A stretch of DNA of 5,356 bases from an uncultured Pseudobdellovibrionaceae bacterium (GTDB lineage: Bacteria; Bdellovibrionota; Bdellovibrionia; Bdellovibrionales; JAMPXM01). The position numbers and the translations under genes were made by a program. The DNA lies in assembly GCA_934277865.1 (NCBI GenBank), contig CAKQVW010000217.1, forward strand, positions 1-5,356, in the 5' to 3' direction. Of the stretch, positions 1-4,502 are shown in pieces (position 1 is the first letter of the stretch; every line of letters begins with the position of its first letter). The notes under the pieces are model-generated. The model did not search any database and had not been told where the DNA came from. It was given only the letters and a program-made list of their open reading frames with translations.

Positions 1-170
1 TTTATGCCAACGTGAACCCGGATGTTTCGCATCCCCGTTGGAGTCAGGCGCGCGAGACGAGAATTGACGGCTCGTTTTTTCCCAAGAAGATCGCGACACT
101 TAAATTCAATGGCTATGAAAAAGAGGTCCAGTCCCTTTACCAGGGCCTGGATCTGACGAAGAATTATTAG
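1..170 (+). CDS. msrP: MsrP (YedY) protein-methionine-sulfoxide reductase catalytic subunit, C-terminal fragment
   Basis: Only the last 55 codons are in the window; the frame is set by the TAG at 168-170 and is open back to base 3. The visible peptide starts YANVNPDVSHPRWSQA and ends FNGY...SLYQGLDLTKNY, which closely matches the end of E. coli MsrP/YedY as I remember it (NVNP..HPRWSQA.ER, then FNGYA..VASLY.G.DLR). In that family the protein is a periplasmic, Tat-exported molybdopterin enzyme. It reduces methionine sulfoxide in oxidised envelope proteins, taking electrons from the membrane haem protein MsrQ. The molybdenum-binding cysteine and Tat signal lie upstream of the window and cannot be checked. 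msrQ is not downstream here: the next gene is convergent, so any msrQ must be 5' of msrP or elsewhere. The fragment was identified by translating the window edge directly. The assignment is strong for the family; the state of the full gene is unknown. Confidence 0.9.
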   Translation, partial: YANVNPDVSHPRWSQARETRIDGSFFPKKIATLKFNGYEKEVQSLYQGLDLTKNY

Positions 171-189
171 CCAAGTCTTTGTGGGCTAA
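167..189. terminator. Possible bidirectional terminator dyad over two stop codons
   Basis: TTAGCC at 167-172 and GGCTAA at 184-189 form a perfect 6-bp inverted repeat with an 11-base loop. The left arm holds the msrP TAG (168-170) and the right arm holds the methyltransferase stop (186-188, minus strand). A competing pairing, AAGTC 173-177 with GACTT 192-196, is also possible. There is no clear T tract on either side, so a terminator role is only a guess from the convergent position. Confidence 0.25.
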
Positions 190-869
190 CGGACTTTGAC
201 GCCGACGGTGAGGCCTTCGGCCGTCGGTAAAATTGTTCCACGAAATGCGGGATGAGCGGCAAGTTGGCGGTTGAATTCATCAAGCGAGCCGACCATGAGT
301 TTGTCGTTCCCCGTTTTTTCTGAAGCTCGATGCACTTCACCCCAGGCAAACGTGTTGTCGCCAATGACGACGCCGCCCATGCGAAGGTGTTTGGCGGCCC
401 ATTGGAAGTAGGCTGGATAACTAGGTTTGTCCGCATCGATGAAGACCAAGTCAAATGGGCCTTCGGCTTCGATCTTTGACAAGTTCTCAAGGGCCGGACC
501 GACATGGATGTGAAATTTCACATCGAGTTTTTCCGCCAAGATCGCGGCGCGAAGATTTTCATCGGCGACTTTGGCGTGTTTTTCGTTTTTTTCGAAACTG
601 TGAAGTGTTCCACCAGGCGCTAGGCCGCGGGCGAGGCAAAGGCCTGAATAACCGCCCAGTGTGCCTATTTCCACAGCACGTGTGGGACGAATCAGGCGGG
701 TGAGGATCTCCAGATGCCGGCCGTCCATGGGGCCGACCTGGATGCTAGGTAAGCCCGCAGCAAGTGAGCGTTCGCGGATTTTCTCAAGCGCTGCGTCGAT
801 CGGTTGGAAGAGTGTTTCGACATATTCGCCGATCCCAGGTGTGCATTGGGCAAAGTTCTTTTGACTCAT
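186..869 (-). CDS. Class I SAM-dependent O-methyltransferase (family 3, COMT/CCoAMT-like)
   Basis: A 227-residue protein, typical in length for the bacterial O-methyltransferase family 3 (catechol or caffeoyl-CoA type). Family members transfer a methyl group from S-adenosylmethionine to a hydroxyl, usually on a catechol-like substrate, using a divalent metal; they are cytoplasmic. Residues 66-75 (VEIGTLGGYS) are the SAM-binding motif I. FIDADK at 143-148 supplies the presumed metal ligand D145 and catalytic lysine K148. IGDN at 169-172 supplies D171 and N172, the other metal ligands by analogy with catechol O-methyltransferase. So the active site looks complete. The ATG at 867-869 is preceded on the minus strand by AAAGGA about 7 bases away, a good ribosome site that supports this start. 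The gene is convergent with msrP and divergent from the small gene at 929. No neighbour reveals the substrate, so it could act on a small phenolic, a quinone precursor or a secondary metabolite. Confidence 0.92.
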   Translation of the reverse strand: MSQKNFAQCTPGIGEYVETLFQPIDAALEKIRERSLAAGLPSIQVGPMDGRHLEILTRLIRPTRAVEIGTLGGYSGLCLARGLAPGGTLHSFEKNEKHAKVADENLRAAILAEKLDVKFHIHVGPALENLSKIEAEGPFDLVFIDADKPSYPAYFQWAAKHLRMGGVVIGDNTFAWGEVHRASEKTGNDKLMVGSLDEFNRQLAAHPAFRGTILPTAEGLTVGVKVR

Positions 870-871
870 AT

Positions 872-900
872 TTGATCCTTTGGAATGGTCGGGATACTAT
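872..900 (+). promoter_or_regulatory. Possible sigma70-type promoter for the 929-1303 gene
   Basis: TTGATC at 872-877 (4 of 6 matches to TTGACA) is followed, after exactly 17 bases, by TACTAT at 895-900 (4 of 6 to TATAAT). Transcription would begin near 907, leaving about 22 bases of leader with GGGGAAG before the ATG at 929. The spacing is ideal but both boxes are imperfect. It lies in the short gap between divergent genes. Confidence 0.35.
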
Positions 901-928
901 CTCGCTAAACCGTCTACGGGGAAGTTTC

Positions 929-1303
929 ATGGCATCGAATCAAACTCCTGATCGCAACCACACCAACAAGGCCAAACCGGCAAAAAACTTTGGCGAGCCT
1001 GGTTGGGGAGATGGTGCCACCACGGCCGCGACGGCGGAAGGTGCGGAGAAGCTCACGGTGAAGGCCTTTAGTGCGGACACAAAGATCGGATTCACAGGCG
1101 CCGTGAAGCGCCGTCGTGTTGGTGGGATTGTAGGAAAGATCTTGGATGTTCTCTTCGGAAAAGATCCGGACATCTTTGATGTCTACGGCCGCGTTCGTCA
1201 CAAGTTCGACGATGCGAAGTGGGCGGCGTGGGACGCGAGAATCCGCAAAAACCCAGCCTACGATTGGCGCCGTCATTCGGGCGCCGATAAATCACGTAAG
1301 TAG
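929..1303 (+). CDS. Conserved-looking small basic protein of unknown function
   Basis: A 124-residue protein I do not recognise by function. The ATG at 929-931 is chosen because GGGGAAG ends 4 bases upstream; the same frame runs back to 764, but that would lie antisense inside the methyltransferase gene. Residues 1-45 are polar and low in complexity (Asn, Lys, Ala, Thr, Gly) and probably disordered. GGIVGKILDVLFG at 65-77 is a short hydrophobic, possibly amphipathic segment following the basic run KRRR at 60-63. Residues 79-115 form a Trp- and charge-rich tail with DPDIFDVYGRVRHKF, KWAAWDARI and NPAYDWRRH. There is no signal peptide, membrane segment or cysteine, so it is probably cytoplasmic. 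The tail recalls small hypothetical proteins from Bdellovibrio-like genomes, an impression from memory only. The basic charge would suit nucleic-acid or membrane-surface binding, but nothing proves it. It is convergent with the secreted protein at 1328. Confidence 0.75.
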   Translation: MASNQTPDRNHTNKAKPAKNFGEPGWGDGATTAATAEGAEKLTVKAFSADTKIGFTGAVKRRRVGGIVGKILDVLFGKDPDIFDVYGRVRHKFDDAKWAAWDARIRKNPAYDWRRHSGADKSRK

Positions 1304-1315
1304 ACTAAAATCTTT

Positions 1316-1346
1316 CGAAGCCCTTCGTTACCCTTCGCAGCGAAGG
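1316..1346. terminator. Clustered CGAAG/CTTCG repeats, possible shared terminator
   Basis: CGAAG 1316-1320, CTTCG 1323-1327, CCTTCG 1332-1337 and CGAAGG 1341-1346 lie in a row between two convergent genes. The tightest plausible hairpin is CCTTCG-cag-CGAAGG (1332-1346), and alternative pairings exist between the copies. This hairpin overlaps the last codons of the minus-strand secreted-protein gene. On the minus strand the cluster is followed by GATTTTAG, a weak T-rich stretch. Termination, possibly in both directions, is inferred from position. Confidence 0.4.
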
Positions 1347-1612
1347 TTGGCGCATTGATCGATAATGGCGAGGCCTGAATCCTCATCGATTTTCGATTGT
1401 GAAGGTCGGCGTACTTGTGATGCTTTTTTATCGAAGCATTTGACGGCCGCATCTTCAAACGCGAGTTCAGCCGTGCGACCTCGTCCGATGATGGTTGTAT
1501 TTGGCTCTTCTAGGCGAACCTTGCATGTTGCGGCCTCGGCATGCGCTTGAAAGCTCATAACGATCGCGATCATCGTAACTGCGAAGAAGAAGACTCGTGC
1601 GAACTTGGCCAT
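1328..1612 (-). CDS. Small exported four-cysteine protein of unknown function
   Basis: A 94-residue precursor with a clear Sec signal peptide: basic start (MAKFAR), hydrophobic core at about residues 7-20 (VFFFAVTMIAIVMS), then QAHA with likely cleavage after A25 (AHA|EA, give or take one residue). The mature chain of about 70 residues has four cysteines, C30, C59, C87 and C92, enough for two disulfides, which fits an oxidising periplasm or the outside of the cell. A central stretch, GRGRTAELAFEDAAVKC at 43-59, looks helical. No lipobox is evident, since C30 does not follow an L-x-G/A-type motif. The start is well supported: AGGAGG on the minus strand (bases 1618-1623) lies 5 bases before the ATG, an optimal ribosome site suggesting strong translation. 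I do not recognise the family; it resembles the many short secreted cysteine proteins of predatory deltaproteobacteria-like genomes. Confidence 0.8.
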   Translation of the reverse strand: MAKFARVFFFAVTMIAIVMSFQAHAEAATCKVRLEEPNTTIIGRGRTAELAFEDAAVKCFDKKASQVRRPSQSKIDEDSGLAIIDQCANLRCEG

Positions 1613-1617
1613 AACTG

Positions 1618-1623
1618 CCTCCT
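1618..1623 (-). promoter_or_regulatory. Full-consensus Shine-Dalgarno for the secreted protein
   Basis: AGGAGG read on the minus strand, 5 bases before the ATG at 1610-1612. It is the best ribosome binding site in the window and fixes the start of the exported protein. Confidence 0.7.
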
Positions 1624-1695
1624 GCTTGATGAGAGAGCATAGGGAGGGCCACGGTTTTCGGGGTGAAATGCGGTTTAATTTGAGATGGTGGCTGT

Positions 1696-1739
1696 TTTTG
1701 AGGGGTGGGTGCCGACTGTCTCAAAAGCGCTCACGCGTG
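1696..1739. promoter_or_regulatory. Two dyads in the divergent 1613-1773 intergenic region, possible operators
   Basis: TTTTGAG (1696-1702) and CTCAAAA (1720-1726) form a perfect 7-bp inverted repeat around a 17-base centre. Six bases further on is the perfect 8-bp palindrome CACGCGTG (1732-1739). They sit between the divergent secreted-protein gene and the cysteine-cluster gene. They may be regulator sites or an mRNA hairpin, as no strong promoter boxes could be placed with confidence. The rest of this 161-base gap shows nothing else recognisable. Confidence 0.25.
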
Positions 1740-1773
1740 GCAAAATGATCGACGGTGCACTATGGTCGTTTAG

Positions 1774-2445
1774 GTGATTCCTCGGTTTTATGAGACATGG
1801 GTTTCGACCCGTCATTCAAACTGGCTTGAAGGCTTTGAGCTTCCAAACGAAGCTGGAGCGTTTGATTGCCAGAATTGCACGATGAGCCAGTCGGCCCCTC
1901 CGCGTGGTCTGACGCGGGATCTTGGGCCATTTTTGTCTGACGTCAAATGCTGCACGTTTCATCCATTTTTGCCGTCTTTCACTTTGGGTGCTCTGTTATT
2001 AGAGGTGGAAGAGGGGCGTCTGGGCTCGTCGGTTTTTGAAACGTATCTTCGCGCAAGTCGGCTTGATCCACTTGGGGCACATTCCGTGAGAAAACCGACG
2101 TCTGTTTGCGAAACCGGAAAACGAGTTGCGGACCGCTGCCCCTTTTCTGCTGAAGGGCGGTGTGGGATTCATGCGTTTCGCCCAAGCACATGTGCGGCCT
2201 ATGTCTGTCGATCGAGCTTAGGTGCTCGTGGGCATCTGATGTGGCGAAAGTGGGAGTCTCGCTTGGCAGAGTTTGAGTGGACGCTCGCTCATGAAGTGGC
2301 GTTTGAACAAGGATACACTTTGGATGACATTCGCGATGTCTTTGCGAATCAGCAGGAAGCGGAAAAGTTTTATCGCCGGAGCTACGAGATCGCACGAGGC
2401 ATTGACATCGATAGGCAGTTTGGCCTGAATGGCTTGCATGAGTGA
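1774..2445 (+). CDS. Cysteine-cluster protein, YkgJ-like (putative zinc/iron-chelating)
   Basis: A 223-residue protein with nine cysteines: C32 and C35 (FDCQNC), C59-C60 (CCTFHPFLPSF), C112, C122, C130, C140 and C145. The second block, CPF...GRCGIHAFRPSTCAAYVC at 122-145, resembles the C-x-(I/V)-(H/Y)-x-x-RP-x-x-C-x-x-(F/Y)-x-C core of the YkgJ family, annotated as a putative zinc- or iron-chelating domain. The overall layout differs from textbook YkgJ, so this may be a divergent branch. There is no signal peptide, so it is probably cytoplasmic. The start is uncertain: GTG at 1774 directly follows an in-frame TAG (1771-1773) and has no clear ribosome site. The next in-frame ATG (1882, residue 37) would remove the CxxC pair, which argues for the longer form. 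The 3' end overlaps sufE by 8 bases, indicating translational coupling and possibly a shared role in metal or Fe-S metabolism. Its exact function is unknown. Confidence 0.8.
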   Translation: MIPRFYETWVSTRHSNWLEGFELPNEAGAFDCQNCTMSQSAPPRGLTRDLGPFLSDVKCCTFHPFLPSFTLGALLLEVEEGRLGSSVFETYLRASRLDPLGAHSVRKPTSVCETGKRVADRCPFSAEGRCGIHAFRPSTCAAYVCRSSLGARGHLMWRKWESRLAEFEWTLAHEVAFEQGYTLDDIRDVFANQQEAEKFYRRSYEIARGIDIDRQFGLNGLHE

Positions 2446-2875
2446 TACGTCGTCGATCCAAGATAGAATTGAAAAGTTAAAGAGCGACTTCTTGGCGGAG
2501 GCCGACTGGGAAGCGCGCTACAAACGTGTGATCGACATGGGAAAATCGCTTCCCGAAATGCCGGCTGAATACAAACAAGAGAAGTTCTTGGTCAAAGGCT
2601 GCCAAAGCCAGGTTTGGTTACATGCCGAACTAAAAAGCGACGGACGGGTTTTGTTTTACGGCGACAGCGATGCCGTGATCGTTCGTGGTTTGGTTGCGTG
2701 TCTTGTTCACGTGTATTCGGGCTCGCGCCCCGATGAGATTTTGTCCGTTGGCCCGCAGTTTCTAAAAGAGATCGGTTTTGAATCGCACCTAAGCCCAAGT
2801 CGCGCCAATGGCCTAAACTCGATGGTTAAACACATCTATATGTACGCCACCGCCTTCAAGGCCATGGCCCGCTAA
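2438..2875 (+). CDS. sufE: SufE-family cysteine desulfuration protein
   Basis: A 145-residue protein of normal SufE length. In this family a conserved cysteine accepts persulfide sulfur from a cysteine desulfurase (SufS or CsdA) and passes it to the Fe-S cluster scaffold in the cytoplasm. The signature GCQSQVW is at 54-60, making C55 the sulfur-accepting residue. Other family hallmarks are the N-terminal DWEARYKRVIDMGKSLPEMP (24-43), RGLVACLVHVYSG (83-95) and the C-terminal LSPSRANGL (118-126). The ATG at 2438 overlaps the upstream stop within ATGAGTGA, a typical coupling arrangement; an ATG 9 bases earlier (2429) is also in frame. Neither has a convincing Shine-Dalgarno, which fits reinitiation after the cysteine-cluster gene. 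No sufS, sufB, sufC or sufD lies in the window, so the desulfurase partner is elsewhere. It could equally be the CsdE paralogue, which sequence alone does not settle. Confidence 0.93.
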   Translation: MSDTSSIQDRIEKLKSDFLAEADWEARYKRVIDMGKSLPEMPAEYKQEKFLVKGCQSQVWLHAELKSDGRVLFYGDSDAVIVRGLVACLVHVYSGSRPDEILSVGPQFLKEIGFESHLSPSRANGLNSMVKHIYMYATAFKAMAR

Positions 2876-2883
2876 GCCGCGCT

Positions 2884-2914
2884 ACTGCACGGCAAGCAGT
2901 GAAGGGCGGAGCCC
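2884..2914. terminator. Small hairpins between convergent sufE and yebC
   Basis: ACTGC (2884-2888) pairs with GCAGT (2896-2900) over a 7-base loop, and GGGC (2904-2907) pairs with GCCC (2911-2914) over a 3-base loop. They occupy the 48-base gap between two convergent genes. T tracts are poor on both strands, so an intrinsic terminator is only a possibility. Confidence 0.25.
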
Positions 2915-2923
2915 GTAACGACG

Positions 2924-3631
2924 CTATAGATCTAGGGTGCAGTGGATGCGGTGCGAGTCGTCGTTGTCGTCGAGAAGCTGCATGAATTCGATGACTTCTT
3001 TTTTCTGCGCCTCGCTGACCTCGGTTATGTTTTTGGCTTTGTAGCTAAGTTCGGAGACCGACACGGTCCAGCCGCGACTTGTGAGAGCGCCTTCGATCGC
3101 TTTTAGATCTTCTGGCGCTCCGTAGAAGAGACACTTCTCGCCTTCCAGGCGTTCGACTTCATTGGCCCCGGCCTCGATGGCATCTTCTTCTGGATCATTG
3201 ACGCCCGTTTTTGAAGCTTCCAGCATCGCGACGCGGTCAAACATCCACATCACGCTGCCCTCGGCGCCAAGGGCTCCGCCGTTTTTGTTGAAGATGTTGC
3301 GAATCTCCGAAGCGGTGCGATTGCGATTGTCAGTTTGGCACTCGACGATGATTCCCACTTTGTGAGGGCCGTAGCCCTCGTAGGAAAGCTCTTCGATTTG
3401 CGCACCGTCGTCTAAAAGGCCTGCACCCTTTTTGATTGCGCGTTCGATTGTGTCTTTGGGGCAAGATTCTTCTCTTGCGGCATCGATCGCCATGCGGAGA
3501 CGAGAGTTGGCGTTCGGATCAGGGCCACCAAGTTTTGCTGCGACTTGAATCTCGCGAGCGAGTTTGGTGAATATTGCGCCTTTTTTTGCCGAGTTGGCCG
3601 CGATACCGGCCTGTTTCCAACCTTTTCCCAT
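2924..3631 (-). CDS. yebC: YebC/PmpR/TACO1-family protein
   Basis: A 235-residue cytoplasmic protein, close to the usual 240-250 of the family. Hallmarks in order: MGKGWKQ at the start, KGAIFTKLAREIQVAAK (17-33), GGPDPNANSRLRMAIDAA (35-52), DTIERAIKKGAG (60-71), YEGYGPHKVGIIVECQTDN (84-102), GSVMWMFDR (125-133), DAIEAGANEV (150-159) and ELSYKAKN (194-201). The family was long annotated as DNA-binding transcription regulators. Work on TACO1 and YebC2 points instead to ribosome association and relief of stalling at proline-rich stretches, so I would not assert a regulatory role. The ATG at 3629-3631 is chosen because the family begins here; the frame continues upstream to 3835, but that part is antisense to the next gene and looks unrelated. 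No strong ribosome site precedes it. TATACT on the minus strand (3672-3677) is a weak candidate -10 box lacking a good -35. It is convergent with sufE. Confidence 0.93.
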   Translation of the reverse strand: MGKGWKQAGIAANSAKKGAIFTKLAREIQVAAKLGGPDPNANSRLRMAIDAAREESCPKDTIERAIKKGAGLLDDGAQIEELSYEGYGPHKVGIIVECQTDNRNRTASEIRNIFNKNGGALGAEGSVMWMFDRVAMLEASKTGVNDPEEDAIEAGANEVERLEGEKCLFYGAPEDLKAIEGALTSRGWTVSVSELSYKAKNITEVSEAQKKEVIEFMQLLDDNDDSHRIHCTLDL

Positions 3632-3677
3632 TTCGCTATATTGACGTATCGGGAATTGGCGAGGCAAGTGGAGTATA

Positions 3678-4502
3678 ATGATGACGGCTTGGGATTGGTT
3701 AAACATTGAAACGGCGCGCCAGAAGGTTTCGACTCTCCCTGATGTTGTCGAGAGCCTCTTAAGGTCTGACCTGCCGAAAAATCCGGCGGTAATTCCTTTG
3801 CGGCCCGGTCGAGACACAAGAGTCCTAGAAATCAAAGAGCATCCTCCAACGGCAGGACTACAAAAAAAAGAAGGTCAGATTCGATTGCTTCACGATCTCG
3901 GAAATATCGAGATGCAGGCAATGGAACTCGCTGTGCGTACACTTATCGAGTTTCCAGACGCGCCTCGAAGTTTTCGTGAAGAGCTGGCGGAAATCGCACT
4001 GGAAGAAGCAAGGCATTTCACGCTTTGCTTGGATGGGCTTGAGGCGCTTGGGTCCCAATGGGGAACATTACCTGTTAACTGTAGCCTTTGGGATGCTGTC
4101 GGTAGCGAGCCTGTCGAAACACGAGGCGACTTCCTAGGGCGCGTCATGCTTGTGCATCGTTACATGGAGGCGACTGGCCTAGATGCTGGCGAGAAGATCC
4201 TTACTCGCCTTGGTAGCATTGTCGATGTTCAGCTGGTGCGTTCGATCGTGGACACGATTGTCCGTGAAGAGATCGGACATGTGTCGTTCGGGAGCCGCTG
4301 GTACCGAACAATATGTGCCGAAAACGGCATCGATCCGCACGAGCATTTTGCTAAATCGTACCCGGAGATTTTACGACGAGTGCCACGAACAGAAAAGCCC
4401 GCGCTCCGTCTAAGGGAGCTTGCGGGCTTTGATGCGTTCGAGAATCAGGTGGTCTCAGATACTTTGGCCAAGACCGACTTCAAGGCCGGCTTACGTACAT
4501 GA
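3678..4502 (+). CDS. DUF455 ferritin-like (putative diiron) protein
   Basis: A 274-residue protein matching the DUF455 family (ferritin-like fold). The four-helix diiron pattern is complete: E78 in HDLGNIEMQAMEL (72-84), E110 and H113 in EEARHF (109-114), E164 in HRYMEATGLD (160-169), and E198 and H201 in REEIGHVSFG (196-205). This E...ExxH...E...ExxH order is how ferritin-like oxygenases and tRNA hydroxylases such as MiaE bind two irons, but DUF455 has no firmly assigned reaction that I know of. The C-terminal RLRELAGFD (244-252) fits the family's closing R..AGF motif. No signal peptide or membrane segment is seen. GGAG at 3670-3673 lies 4 bases before the ATG at 3678 and 7 before a second ATG at 3681, so the start may be one codon later. 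The gene is divergent from yebC over 46 bases, and its TGA abuts the stop of the convergent downstream gene. It contains an A8 run (3862-3869) and a strong hairpin (4394-4430). Confidence 0.9.
   Translation: MMTAWDWLNIETARQKVSTLPDVVESLLRSDLPKNPAVIPLRPGRDTRVLEIKEHPPTAGLQKKEGQIRLLHDLGNIEMQAMELAVRTLIEFPDAPRSFREELAEIALEEARHFTLCLDGLEALGSQWGTLPVNCSLWDAVGSEPVETRGDFLGRVMLVHRYMEATGLDAGEKILTRLGSIVDVQLVRSIVDTIVREEIGHVSFGSRWYRTICAENGIDPHEHFAKSYPEILRRVPRTEKPALRLRELAGFDAFENQVVSDTLAKTDFKAGLRT
4394..4430 (-). terminator. Strong hairpin inside the DUF455 gene, likely terminator of the opposing gene
   Basis: AAAGCCCGC (4394-4402) pairs with GCGGGCTTT (4422-4430), and GCTCC (4403-4407) pairs with GGAGC (4415-4419). 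That gives 14 bp with a 2-base bulge (4420-4421) and a 7-base loop. On the minus strand the stem is followed by TTTTCTGTTCG; on the plus strand only TTT then GATGCG follows. The T tract therefore favours termination of the minus-strand gene, whose stop is about 72 bases upstream of the hairpin in its own direction. The structure lies wholly within DUF455 codons 239-251. Confidence 0.55.

Noticed and set aside
167..505. 112-codon minus-strand open frame
   Set aside because: It overlaps the methyltransferase gene on the same strand in another frame and lacks any recognisable motif.
764..928. Upstream extension of the small protein gene to an ATG at 764
   Set aside because: This part is antisense to the start of a clearly real methyltransferase gene, and the ATG at 929 has a ribosome site and follows a plausible promoter.
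1979..2461. 160-codon minus-strand open frame
   Set aside because: It is fully antisense to the cysteine-cluster gene, with a Ser/His/Arg-rich composition typical of a shadow frame.
3412..3819. 135-codon minus-strand open frame
   Set aside because: It overlaps yebC on the same strand in another frame; the yebC frame has clear family motifs.
3632..3835. N-terminal extension of YebC by about 68 residues
   Set aside because: The family begins at MGKGWKQ-type sequence; the extension lies antisense to the DUF455 start and shows no family similarity.
4183..4413. 76-codon plus-strand open frame
   Set aside because: It is an out-of-frame shadow within the DUF455 gene, which carries the complete diiron motifs.
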